DNA from: Terracoccus sp. 273MFTsu3.1
Lineage (GTDB): Bacteria > Actinomycetota > Actinomycetes > Actinomycetales > Dermatophilaceae
Assembly: GCF_000383675.1 (NCBI RefSeq)
Contig: NZ_KB911823.1
Span: 415,305-479,304, forward strand
Length of the DNA stretch: 64,000 nt
Direction: 5' to 3'
Below are positions 26,015-34,070 of this stretch, piece after piece. A program made the translations under genes and the position numbers. A model generated the notes under the pieces. The model did no database searches, was not told the origin of the DNA, and saw only the letters and a program-made list of their open reading frames with translations. How positions within the stretch are numbered: position 1 is the stretch's first letter; every line of letters starts with the position of its first letter.

Positions 26015-26136
26015 ATCGGCTCGAGGCTCCCTGCCGATCCCCATCTCCACCTCATCGGATGAGGCGGTTCGCCACCCTGCCGCGACATGCTGCGACGGAG
26101 AGGTGACGGGACCTCCCGACTGGAGAGGCGGCCGAC

Positions 26137-26364
26137 ATGCGAGCTGTCGTTGTCGTTGCCGGTGACGTCGACGAGCGCGACGTGTGGCCGTACGCCGTCT
26201 GGGCGGACAGCGACGGGACGAGCACCACGCTGAGCATCCACGTCCACGACAGCCAAGAGCTCGTCGGCGTGCTCTCCGCGCTCACCGCGCTCGGGCTCGA
26301 GGTCACCTCCACCCAGCTCATCGACGAACCCGGCGCCCCCGACCCTCCCGGGCCCATCCGCTGA
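26137..26364 (+). CDS. Small 75-aa protein, paralogue B (ACT-like pattern)
   Basis: 75-aa protein starting at an ATG with GGAGAGG upstream. TSTTLSIHVHDSQELVGVLS followed by ALTALGLEVTSTQLI lines up with paralogue A (23040-23267): the same strand, acidic turn, helix with L-x-x-V-L and LG-x-x-VT strand, at the same length and position. It lies 122 bp after the MalT-type regulator, in the same direction, and before the palindrome at 26378. No signal peptide or catalytic residues. A pair of small ligand-binding or adaptor proteins serving the regulator is an attractive but unproven idea. Confidence 0.65.
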   Translation: MRAVVVVAGDVDERDVWPYAVWADSDGTSTTLSIHVHDSQELVGVLSALTALGLEVTSTQLIDEPGAPDPPGPIR

Positions 26365-26377
26365 CCGGCCTCCCATC

Positions 26378-26394
26378 TCGCTCTCGGAGAGCGA
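26378..26394. promoter_or_regulatory. Perfect 17-bp palindrome, second copy of the CTCTCGGAGAG site
   Basis: TCGCTCTCGGAGAGCGA is a perfect palindrome (8-bp arms around G26386). It shares the 11-bp core with the site at 23323 and lies 100 bp upstream of the SHOCT/peptidase operon start at 26494. Two long perfect copies beside one regulator make a chance origin unlikely. Confidence 0.65.
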
Positions 26395-26493
26395 TGCTGC
26401 CTCCCGGTCCGGAGGGTGAACGTAGGGCTCGACAGCAGGTCAATCCACACATACGCCGCCGCACCCGGCGGCACGGAAAGGGCGGTCATCACC

Positions 26494-26874
26494 ATGGACT
26501 TCTGGAGCTTCTTCTGGCTGCTCGTCTGGTCCTTCTTCTTCGTCGCGTACCTCATGATGCTCTTCCAGATCTTCGGGGACCTCTTCCGGGACGAGTCCCT
26601 CGGCGGCTTCGCGAAGGCCGTGTGGGTCGTCGTCCTCATCTTCTTCCCGCTGATCTCCGCACTGGTCTACGTCATCGTCCGCGGTCGGGGCATGGCGGAG
26701 CGCACCATGAAGCGCAACTCCGAGCAGATGGCGGCCCAGGAGGACTACATCCGCAGCGTCGCCGCGCCCAGGTCGTCGTCCGTCGAGGAGCTGACCCAGG
26801 CCAAGTCCCTGCTCGACTCGGGCGCGATCACGCCGGAGGAGTTCGCGGCGATCAAGACGCGGGCCTTGTCATGA
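26494..26874 (+). CDS. Membrane protein with PLDc_N-like and SHOCT domains
   Basis: 126-aa protein with two transmembrane segments (about 3-28 and 42-63), arranged like the PLDc_N (phospholipase D nuclease N-terminal) small membrane domain, and a C-terminal SHOCT module (SVEELTQAKSLLDSGAITPE then EFAAIKTRAL). It mirrors the SHOCT protein on the left side of the regulator module. First gene of an operon: its stop overlaps the peptidase start by 4 nt. A palindromic putative operator lies 100 bp upstream. Function unknown; probably a membrane-anchored scaffold or stress protein. Confidence 0.82.
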   Translation: MDFWSFFWLLVWSFFFVAYLMMLFQIFGDLFRDESLGGFAKAVWVVVLIFFPLISALVYVIVRGRGMAERTMKRNSEQMAAQEDYIRSVAAPRSSSVEELTQAKSLLDSGAITPEEFAAIKTRALS

Positions 26875-28016
26875 CCCCGACGGCCCCGGGGGCCGTTCGT
26901 CCCACCGGGTCCGTCGACCGCGACCGCCTGCTCGCCACGTTCCTCGGGCTGGTGGCGGTGGACAGCCCGACCGGTCACGAGGAGTCGATCGGCACCATCC
27001 TCGAGGCCCGGTACCGGGAGCTGGGCTGCACGACCACCAAGGACGACATCGGCAACATCGTCGCCGTCTACCCGGGCACCCGTCCCGGAACGATCCTCGT
27101 GTCGACCCACATGGACACGGCCGGCACCGACCGCGGGATCGTGCCCATCATCGGTGAGGACGGGGTGATCCGGTCCGACGGCTCGACGATCCTCGGGGCG
27201 GACGACAAGTCCGGCATCGCCGGGTGTCTCGAGCTGCTCAGGCTGCTGCAGGCCAACCGCGACTGGTCCTTCCCGACGATCGAGTTCGTGTCGACCGTCG
27301 GGGAGGAGCGAGGTCTGGTCGGCTCACGTCACCTCGACGTGAGCCGACTCGACGCGACGCACGGCTTCGTCCTCGACACCGCAGGAGTCATGGGGTCGAT
27401 CACCTACTGGTCCCCCACCTCGGTCTACCTGACCATCACCGTCCACGGCCGCAAGGCCCACGCGGGCGTCGAGCCCGAGAAGGGCATCAGCGCGGTGCGG
27501 GTGGCCGCCCGGGCCATCGCCGAGATGCCTCTCGGACGCATCGACGAGGAGACGGTCGCCAACATCGGCACGATCCGGGGCGGCGAGGCGCGGAACATCA
27601 TCCCCGACACCGTCGAGCTCGAGGGGATGGCGCGCAGCCACGACCAGGACAAGCTCGACCGCCAGCTGGCGGCCATGCGGACCGCGTGCGATCGCGCAGC
27701 CGACGAGGCCGGGGCGACCGTCGACTTCACCGCGGAGGAGATCTACAAGACGTACAAGATCGCCGAGGACGCCCTCCCCTACCGGGAGGCGGCCGCAGCG
27801 ATCCGGTCCCTCGGGCTCGAGGTGTCACCTCGCAAGTCGGGTGGCGGCACGGACGGAAACTACTTCAACGCCAAGGGGATCCCGTGCGTGGCGCTGCCGA
27901 CCGGCATGGTCGACGAGCACGCCACGAGTGAGCACATCGCCATCGACGACATGGTGCTGGCCTGCCAGACCCTCGTCGCGATCGTCACCCAACCAGCTCA
28001 GGAGGGAGCGCCATGA
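26871..28016 (+). CDS. M20 family peptidase, PepT-like tripeptidase
   Basis: 381-aa co-catalytic zinc peptidase of the M20B/PepT group, which removes N-terminal residues from tripeptides. Metal ligands are recognisable: His in STHMDTAG, bridging Asp in ILGADDKSG, the Glu pair in VGEERG and the late His in ATSEH. The dimerisation lid domain (VYLTITVHGRKAHAGVEPEK, then GISAV) is in place. ATG overlaps the preceding stop (ATGA), and its own stop overlaps the lipoprotein start, so three genes are translationally linked. No signal peptide: cytoplasmic, acting on imported peptides. Confidence 0.9.
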   Translation: MTPTAPGAVRPTGSVDRDRLLATFLGLVAVDSPTGHEESIGTILEARYRELGCTTTKDDIGNIVAVYPGTRPGTILVSTHMDTAGTDRGIVPIIGEDGVIRSDGSTILGADDKSGIAGCLELLRLLQANRDWSFPTIEFVSTVGEERGLVGSRHLDVSRLDATHGFVLDTAGVMGSITYWSPTSVYLTITVHGRKAHAGVEPEKGISAVRVAARAIAEMPLGRIDEETVANIGTIRGGEARNIIPDTVELEGMARSHDQDKLDRQLAAMRTACDRAADEAGATVDFTAEEIYKTYKIAEDALPYREAAAAIRSLGLEVSPRKSGGGTDGNYFNAKGIPCVALPTGMVDEHATSEHIAIDDMVLACQTLVAIVTQPAQEGAP

Positions 28017-28435
28017 GACACCAGACCCTGGGTCGGACTGTCGCACCGGTGGTCGTGTCGGCCACCCTCGCCCTGGGAGGCTGCGCCACCGCCCCCGCGA
28101 CTCAGGACCTCTGCAGCAACGCCAAGAACCTCACGACGGCGGTCGAGGAGATGCGCGCCCTCAAGCCGGACGGCACGAAGGTCACCGCCCTGACCGCCAA
28201 GGTCGATGCCGCCCTCGCCAAGCTCGACCAGTTCCAGGCCGTGACCGAGGGGCGGTTCGACTCCGCGGTCTCCACGCTGCGCGCGAACCTCGACGCGTTC
28301 CGGCAGACCCTGGCCGCAGCCAGCAACGAGGCGTTCACCGCCGCGGCACCGCAGCTCACGTCGTCGCTCAAGGACGTCAGCTCGGCGTACGCGGCCCTCA
28401 ACGAGTCTCTCACCACCCAGTGCCCGACCGGTTGA
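28013..28435 (+). CDS. Small putative lipoprotein
   Basis: 140-aa protein with a type II signal peptide: charged start, hydrophobic stretch and lipobox LGGC with Cys24 as the lipidated residue. The mature part is helical, Ala-rich and soluble (about 115 aa), with Cys34 and a near-terminal Cys that could form a disulfide. No named family recognised. Start overlaps the stop of the PepT-like gene by 4 nt. It is followed by a hairpin overlapping its stop and then a dicarboxylate carrier gene, so it may be a surface accessory of the peptide/dicarboxylate system (inference). Confidence 0.8.
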   Translation: MRHQTLGRTVAPVVVSATLALGGCATAPATQDLCSNAKNLTTAVEEMRALKPDGTKVTALTAKVDAALAKLDQFQAVTEGRFDSAVSTLRANLDAFRQTLAAASNEAFTAAAPQLTSSLKDVSSAYAALNESLTTQCPTG

Positions 28436-28446
28436 CCGGCCGGGCA
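28421..28446 (+). terminator. Hairpin spanning the lipoprotein stop codon
   Basis: TGCCCG/CGGGCA outer arms and CCGGT/ACCGG inner arms with one mismatch form a compact 26-nt hairpin with a 2-nt loop, including the TGA. It lies between the lipoprotein and Dcu-type genes and could attenuate transcription or stabilise the upstream mRNA. Confidence 0.5.
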
Positions 28447-28466
28447 CCTCGACAGGAAGGAACGAC

Positions 28467-29822
28467 ATGAGCGTCAGCTTCGTGCTCGAGGCACTCGTGG
28501 TGCTCGGGGCGATCGTCATGGGCACCCGCGCAGGTGGCGTCGGGGTCGGCCTCTGGGGCGGCCTCGGCACCTTCGTGCTCGTCTTCGTCTTCCGCGAGCC
28601 GCCCGGCGAGCCGCCCGCAGCGGCCCTCGCGATCATCCTCGCCGTCGTCACGTCGGCCGCGATGATGCAGGCTGCCGGCGGGATCGACTGGATGGTCTAC
28701 GTCGCGGCCGGGGTCATCGAGAAGCGTCCGAAGCAGATCACCCTCATCGCACCCCTCACGGCGTTCCTCTTCTCGATCGGCGCCGGCACGAGCAACATCA
28801 TCTACCCGCTGCTGCCGGTCATCTACGACGTGTCCTACAAGAACCACATCCGCCCCGCGCGGCCCCTGACGGTGACCGTCGTCCAGTCGGGCATGGCGCT
28901 GGCCGCCTCACCCGTCTCGGCGGCCATGGCCGCCATGCTGACGCTCACCGAGGTGGCGCCCTACAACCTCGGCCTGACCCAGATCCTCGCCATCACCATC
29001 CCGTCGTGCGTCATCGGCATCGTCGTGACCTCGCTCGTCGTGAACCGCATGTGGAAGAACCTCGACGACGACCCCGAGGTGCAGGCCAAGATCGCCTCCG
29101 GCGAGCTCGCCGCACCCCAGCGGGCCGTCGAGGGCGAGTCGGCCTCATCGCGGCTGACGTACACCAAGGAGGGTCGCAACTCCGCCCTCGCGTTCCTGGC
29201 CGGCGTCATCCTCATCGTCGTCTTCGGCCTCTTCCCGCAGCTGCGGCCGGCCTTCGCAGCGGAGGGCGAGGCCGCCGTGCCGATCGACATGACGACGACC
29301 ATCGTCATGGTGATGTTCGTCGTCGGCGTCGCGATCCTCTTCCTCGGGCGCCCCGAGGTCAAGACGGTCCCCGACCAGTCCGTCTTCAAGGCCGGCATGA
29401 TCTCGGCGATCGCCCTCTTCGGGATCGCCTGGCTCACCGCCACCTTCATCTCGGCCCACGAGGACTACATCGTCAGCACCATCGGCGGCTGGGTCACGAG
29501 CTGGCAGTTCATCTTCGCGATCGCCGTCTTCCTCGTCGCGGCACTGACGACGAGCCAGTCCACGGCGACGCGGACCATCGTGCCCATCGGCCTGGCCGCG
29601 GGCCTGCCCGTGGGCGTCGTCACCGGCATGTGGGCCGGCGCCCTGAGCGGCGTCTACACCCTGCCCGCGAACGGCACGCAGATCGCCGCAGCCAACTTCG
29701 ACCTCACGGGCACGACCAAGCTCGGCACGAAGCTGCTCGACCACAGCTTCTTCGTCCCCATGCTCGTCATGTCCGTGGTCACCATCGCCGTCGGCGCGCT
29801 GATCGGTGGGGTCTTCTTCTGA
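28467..29822 (+). CDS. Anaerobic C4-dicarboxylate transporter, DcuA/DcuB family
   Basis: 451-aa inner-membrane carrier with about 10-12 hydrophobic segments. The N-terminal GTRAGGVGVGLWGGLG, the segment GAGTSNIIYPLLPVIYDVSY and TTSQSTATRTIVPIGLAAGL are characteristic of Dcu carriers, which exchange fumarate or aspartate for succinate in anaerobic or microaerobic metabolism. A hydrophilic loop of about 30 residues around 200-235 separates the halves. ATG with AGGAAGG 6-7 nt upstream. Located between two peptidase genes, which fits amino-acid (aspartate) catabolism with succinate export. Confidence 0.9.
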   Translation: MSVSFVLEALVVLGAIVMGTRAGGVGVGLWGGLGTFVLVFVFREPPGEPPAAALAIILAVVTSAAMMQAAGGIDWMVYVAAGVIEKRPKQITLIAPLTAFLFSIGAGTSNIIYPLLPVIYDVSYKNHIRPARPLTVTVVQSGMALAASPVSAAMAAMLTLTEVAPYNLGLTQILAITIPSCVIGIVVTSLVVNRMWKNLDDDPEVQAKIASGELAAPQRAVEGESASSRLTYTKEGRNSALAFLAGVILIVVFGLFPQLRPAFAAEGEAAVPIDMTTTIVMVMFVVGVAILFLGRPEVKTVPDQSVFKAGMISAIALFGIAWLTATFISAHEDYIVSTIGGWVTSWQFIFAIAVFLVAALTTSQSTATRTIVPIGLAAGLPVGVVTGMWAGALSGVYTLPANGTQIAAANFDLTGTTKLGTKLLDHSFFVPMLVMSVVTIAVGALIGGVFF

Positions 29823-29864
29823 CCCGGTCCCACCGCGCCCCCCTCACCACCACGAAGGAGAGAC

Positions 29865-31226
29865 ATGCAGGCCAAGGAGATCGCCGACAAGGTCCGGGCC
29901 CTGATGCCCGGGGTCATCGAGGACCTCGAGAAGCTGGTGGCGATCCCGTCGATCGCCTTCCCGGGGTATCCCTCGGAGCCCATGGAGCAGATGGGGGCCA
30001 CGACGTTGCAGATGTTCCGTGACGTCGGCTTCACCAACGCCGAGCTCATGGAGGTGCCCTCGGGGTACCCGCCGATCTATGCCGAGATCAAGGGTCCGGA
30101 AGGCTCCCCGGTCGTGGTGCTCTACGCCCACTACGACGTCCAGCCGGCCCCGCCCGAGCAGGGGTGGACGAGCGACCCGTGGACGCCCACCCACAAGGAC
30201 GACGGCCGCATCTACGGCCGTGGCGCCGCCGACGACATCAGCGGGCTCGTGAGCCACCTCGGCACGCTGCGGGTCTTCGACGGCAAGCCGCCGTGCACGG
30301 TCAAGCTGATCCTCGAGGGGATGGAGGAGACGGAGAGCAACCTCGAGGCCTTCGTCGAGGCGCATCCCGAGCTCTTCGCCTGCGATCTCTTCGTCATCTG
30401 CGACATGGGCAACCTCCGTGTCGGCGAGCCGGCTCTGACGACGGCCCTGCGCGGGGACGTCGCCTGTGTCGTCACGGTGCGCACGCTCGAGCACCCCCTC
30501 CACTCGGGTGTCTTCGGCGGTCCGGCTCCCGACGCCATGATGGCTCTCGCGCGACTGCTCTCGACCCTGCACGACGACGACGGCAACGTGGCCGTCGCCG
30601 GTACCTCAACCACCACCTGGGACGGGGCGGACCTCACCGAGGACGACTTCCGGTCGAGCGCCGACGTGCTCGACGGCCTCGAGCTCACCGGCACCGGTCG
30701 CATCGGTGACCTCCTGTGGGCGCGCCCGTCCGTCAACGCGATCGGCATCGACATGACGAACATCGCGACCTCCTCGAACGTCCTGATCCCCGAGGCCCGG
30801 GCCAAGATCTCGATGCGCATCGTTCCCGGGTCCGAGCCGGAGGCCGAGCTCGACGCGCTCGTGGCACACCTCGAGACCCATGCACCCTGGGGGGCGAAGG
30901 TCGAGGTCCAGCGCACCAAGGCTGCTCCCCCCTTCCTCTGCAAGACCGACGGGCCGGGCTATGCCGCGGCGCGCGACGCCCTGGCCGAGGCCTTCGGCCG
31001 CCCTGCCGGGGAAGCGGGCTGCGGCGGGTCCATCCCGCTGCTCCGCACGCTCGAGACGGCCGCCCCGGGCGCGGAGTTCGTGCTGTGGGGACCGGAGGAC
31101 GTCGCGGCCTCGCGGATCCACGCGTCGGACGAGAGCGTCGATCCCAGCGAGATCGAGAAGATGATCGTGGCCCAGGCCCTGCTGCTCCAGCGACTCGCCG
31201 AGGGCGCTGGGGCCGGGTCCGGGTAG
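29865..31226 (+). CDS. M20 family dipeptidase
   Basis: 453-aa zinc peptidase of the M20/M25/M40 group (carnosinase-like). Metal-site blocks: LYAHYDVQPAP (His, Asp), GRGAADDISG (bridging Asp), EGMEETES (catalytic Glu and metal Glu) and LEHPLHSGVFGG in the lid domain. ATG with GAAGGAGAG upstream, 42 bp after the Dcu gene. It is a paralogue of the dipeptidase at 35648-36985, sharing the same block order. Cytoplasmic. Likely hydrolyses dipeptides taken up by the cell; specificity is unknown. Confidence 0.9.
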   Translation: MQAKEIADKVRALMPGVIEDLEKLVAIPSIAFPGYPSEPMEQMGATTLQMFRDVGFTNAELMEVPSGYPPIYAEIKGPEGSPVVVLYAHYDVQPAPPEQGWTSDPWTPTHKDDGRIYGRGAADDISGLVSHLGTLRVFDGKPPCTVKLILEGMEETESNLEAFVEAHPELFACDLFVICDMGNLRVGEPALTTALRGDVACVVTVRTLEHPLHSGVFGGPAPDAMMALARLLSTLHDDDGNVAVAGTSTTTWDGADLTEDDFRSSADVLDGLELTGTGRIGDLLWARPSVNAIGIDMTNIATSSNVLIPEARAKISMRIVPGSEPEAELDALVAHLETHAPWGAKVEVQRTKAAPPFLCKTDGPGYAAARDALAEAFGRPAGEAGCGGSIPLLRTLETAAPGAEFVLWGPEDVAASRIHASDESVDPSEIEKMIVAQALLLQRLAEGAGAGSG

Positions 31227-31242
31227 GCCACGGCGGCCGGCA

Positions 31243-32538
31243 ATGACGGGGGTCGTCGCGGTCTTCGCCCTGCTGGTCGTCGTCTTCGTGACCCAGTCGG
31301 CTCGCGTCGGCCGGGCGCACCTGACCGGCCCCATCGTCTTCGTCGCGTCCGGCATCGGCGTCGGTCTCGTCCTGACGGGCGGGACCGAGGCCGAGACGAG
31401 TCGCACCATCGCGGAGGTGACGCTGGCGCTGACCCTCTTCCACGACGCAGCTCAGCTGCAGCCGCGCGAGGTGCGGAGTGACTCGGTCTTCACCGGCCGG
31501 CTGCTCCTCATCGGTCTCCCCCTCACGATCGCGGCCGGCTACCTGTTGGCACGAGGAGTCTTCCCCGGCTCCAGCGCCTGGCTGGCGCTGCTGCTCGCGG
31601 CGACGCTCGCACCCACCGACGCCGGACTCGGCGCCGCCACCGTGCTCAACCCGGTCGTGCCGGTGCGGGTGCGCCGCATCCTCAACGTCGAGAGCGGTCT
31701 CAACGACGGGATGGCCACTCCCGTGGTGCTGTTCGCCATCGCGGCCGCCGCCGGTGCGGCGCCGGAGGACGCCCTCGTCCACGCGCTGCGCGAGCTGGCG
31801 ATCGGCAGCGTGCTCGGCATCGCCGCCGGGTACGCGTCCGGCCGGCTGATCGAGCGGTCGCGCCGAGCCGGCTGGGCGGAGTCGACGCTGTTGCCCGTCG
31901 CGACGCTCTCGGTGCCCGTGCTTGCGTACTACGGAGCCGTCGAGGTCGGCGGCAACGGGTTCGTCGCCGCCTTCGTGGCCGGGACGGCATACGCAGCCGC
32001 CCAGACGGACTCGCAGCACACGCACGCCGGCCTGGAGATGACCGACCGGCTCTCCGCGCTGCTCGGGTTCGCCGTGTGGCTGATCTTCGGGATCACGGTG
32101 GCCCATCACCTCGACTGGATGGCGCGGTGGCAGAGCCTGCTCTACGCGGCGGTCTCGCTCACCGCCCTGCGGATGGTCCCCGTGGCGCTGTGTCTCGTGG
32201 GGACGGGACTGCGACGGCGCACCGTGCTCTTCGTCGGCTGGTTCGGTCCGCGTGGGCTCGCCTCGGTCGTCTTCGCGCTCATCACCTACGAGACCCTCGG
32301 CGCGGCGGACCCTGACGTCCAGACGGTCATCGGCGCCGTCGCCACGACCGTGCTCCTCAGCGTCGTCCTGCACGGTCTGTCCGCCGGGCCCTGGGCGCAG
32401 CGGTACGGGGACTGGGCCCGACGCACCAGGCCGGAGGTCGAGACCCAGCCCGCGGCAGAGCCCATGGCGGTGCGCCGGTCGGTCGGCGGGCACACGACGT
32501 ACGGGTCGCCGGACGGAGCGGTGACGCCGCCACGGTGA
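31243..32538 (+). CDS. CPA1-type cation:proton antiporter
   Basis: 431-aa membrane protein with about 11-12 hydrophobic segments. The ion-path blocks are TLAPTDAGLGAATVLNP and LNVESGLNDGMATP (the two Asp-containing helices of Na+/H+ exchangers of the NhaP type), and VGWFGPRGLASVVFALI late in the protein. The C-terminal tail is short and charged. Starts 16 bp after the dipeptidase gene, so likely part of the same transcript; it could support sodium or pH homeostasis during amino-acid fermentation (inference). Ion specificity cannot be read. Confidence 0.88.
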   Translation: MTGVVAVFALLVVVFVTQSARVGRAHLTGPIVFVASGIGVGLVLTGGTEAETSRTIAEVTLALTLFHDAAQLQPREVRSDSVFTGRLLLIGLPLTIAAGYLLARGVFPGSSAWLALLLAATLAPTDAGLGAATVLNPVVPVRVRRILNVESGLNDGMATPVVLFAIAAAAGAAPEDALVHALRELAIGSVLGIAAGYASGRLIERSRRAGWAESTLLPVATLSVPVLAYYGAVEVGGNGFVAAFVAGTAYAAAQTDSQHTHAGLEMTDRLSALLGFAVWLIFGITVAHHLDWMARWQSLLYAAVSLTALRMVPVALCLVGTGLRRRTVLFVGWFGPRGLASVVFALITYETLGAADPDVQTVIGAVATTVLLSVVLHGLSAGPWAQRYGDWARRTRPEVETQPAAEPMAVRRSVGGHTTYGSPDGAVTPPR

Positions 32539-32557
32539 CGCGCCACGGTGACGCGCC

Positions 32558-33991
32558 CTAGATCCCGCGCCAGGTCGAGGTGGCGCGGCCGATGCGTTCC
32601 GAGAGGCCGGAACCGACGACCACCCCGACGGCGATGGCGACGATGCTCAGGAGGGCGTTGACGAAGTCGCCGAGGCCGGCGGCCTGGTCGACCCCGACGA
32701 TGCGCGCCACCCCTTGGAGGCCGAGCGCCCCGGGCACGAGCATCCAGAACGTCGGCAGGAAGGTCACCGGGACCGGAGGACCGCTGCGGCGGCTCTGGAT
32801 CGCGTAGCACACGGGCAGCACGACGGCCGCGGCGAGGAAGCTCGCGCCGAGCGTGCCGATGGCACGTCCTGACACCGCCTGGACTCCGTAGGCGACGTAG
32901 AGCACGACGAGCAGCCATCCGAGCGTGCGACGCGGCGCGGACGAGGCGACGAACTGCCCCACCCCGAAGACCAGCACGCCCACCCACGGCGCCCACGCTC
33001 CCAGGGCCTCGGGCGCATGGCCCACGGGCGGAGGCAGACCCGACAGCTCGGCCCCCATCGCGATGCCGAAGGTCAGCACGAGCAGGCGCTCGAGCCCGTA
33101 GACCAGGCGGGCGGAGCCGGCCAGCATGTCCCCCGTCGACAGCTCCACGGTCGCCATCGTGAGCGCAGCCCCGGGCAGGAAGGTCACGAGCGCCGGGATG
33201 ACGATCTCCAGCGGCGGCGCGTCCAGTGCCGGTGCCACCCACTGGAACACGATGGCCGTGACCACCGTCGCGGTCACGACGGGAAGCACGAGCGAGAGCA
33301 GGGGCTCGCGGTCGGCCCACCACCGGAGGCCGCCGACGAGGAAGCCGATGAGCAGGAACGCCGGCAGGGCGCTGGCCGTGGGGTTGAGCATGAGACCGAG
33401 GCCGACGGTGAGGACACCGCTGGCGAGGACCGACACGCCACCACCGAAACGCGGCCGTGACTCCACCAGCGCATCGAGGCGCTCGTGCGCGACGTCGGCG
33501 TCCACCGAGCCGTGGCGGATGTCGTCGATGAGCCGGTAGAGCGCGTCGACCTGGTCGAGCCGCAGGGGCACGCTGCTGCCGGCCTGGAAGTCCATCCGGC
33601 TCGAGTCCCCCGTGTCGATGCGCACGAACACGCCGGTGGGCACGACGAAGAAGGTCACCCCCGTTGCCGCGTACACGGCGGCCACCTGCTCGAGGATCTG
33701 GGTCACGCGCTCCGTCGCGTCACCGGCACGGGACATGACGACACCGAGATGGCGGAGCAGGTCGAGGACGGCCTCGGGAGGCGGCGCGTCGAAGTCCTCC
33801 GGCTCCGGGTCCGTGGCAGGACCCAGGGGCGCGAGGTGTCCCTGCGCGATCTCCGCGACGCGCGACCACCAGCGTCGGCTCACCGACCGCACGTGTGCAC
33901 CCGGTGTGACGAGCCCCCCGGGTGCCGGGTCCGCATCGCTGGACACCTCCCCAGCGTGGCAGCCGGGCCCGTCGCCAGAGTCATCCTCCAC
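32558..33991 (-). CDS. ThrE-type threonine/serine exporter family protein
   Basis: 477-aa protein with the ThrE architecture: an N-terminal cytosolic/periplasmic portion (about 60-165: LLRHLGVVMSRAGDATERVT and VFVRIDTGDSS), a first membrane domain (about 175-320) and a second (about 335-465), ten hydrophobic segments in all. Corynebacterium ThrE exports threonine and serine by proton antiport. The GTG start has no clear ribosome site, and a later GTG could serve. Divergent from the MFS gene over 79 bp. An amino-acid exporter fits the peptide-use neighbourhood, where overflow amino acids must leave. Confidence 0.85.
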   Translation of the reverse strand: MEDDSGDGPGCHAGEVSSDADPAPGGLVTPGAHVRSVSRRWWSRVAEIAQGHLAPLGPATDPEPEDFDAPPPEAVLDLLRHLGVVMSRAGDATERVTQILEQVAAVYAATGVTFFVVPTGVFVRIDTGDSSRMDFQAGSSVPLRLDQVDALYRLIDDIRHGSVDADVAHERLDALVESRPRFGGGVSVLASGVLTVGLGLMLNPTASALPAFLLIGFLVGGLRWWADREPLLSLVLPVVTATVVTAIVFQWVAPALDAPPLEIVIPALVTFLPGAALTMATVELSTGDMLAGSARLVYGLERLLVLTFGIAMGAELSGLPPPVGHAPEALGAWAPWVGVLVFGVGQFVASSAPRRTLGWLLVVLYVAYGVQAVSGRAIGTLGASFLAAAVVLPVCYAIQSRRSGPPVPVTFLPTFWMLVPGALGLQGVARIVGVDQAAGLGDFVNALLSIVAIAVGVVVGSGLSERIGRATSTWRGI

Positions 33992-34070
33992 GGGTGACTC
34001 TCTCGGGCGGTGCGCAACCTAGATTCGAGGAGCGCGAGAGGCGCGTGTGCGTGGCGGAGGGAGCACAACC

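Noticed and set aside
23321..26050. 909-codon open frame opposite the MalT-type regulator
   Set aside because: Antisense shadow; the plus strand holds Walker A, TPR and helix-turn-helix features in one frame.
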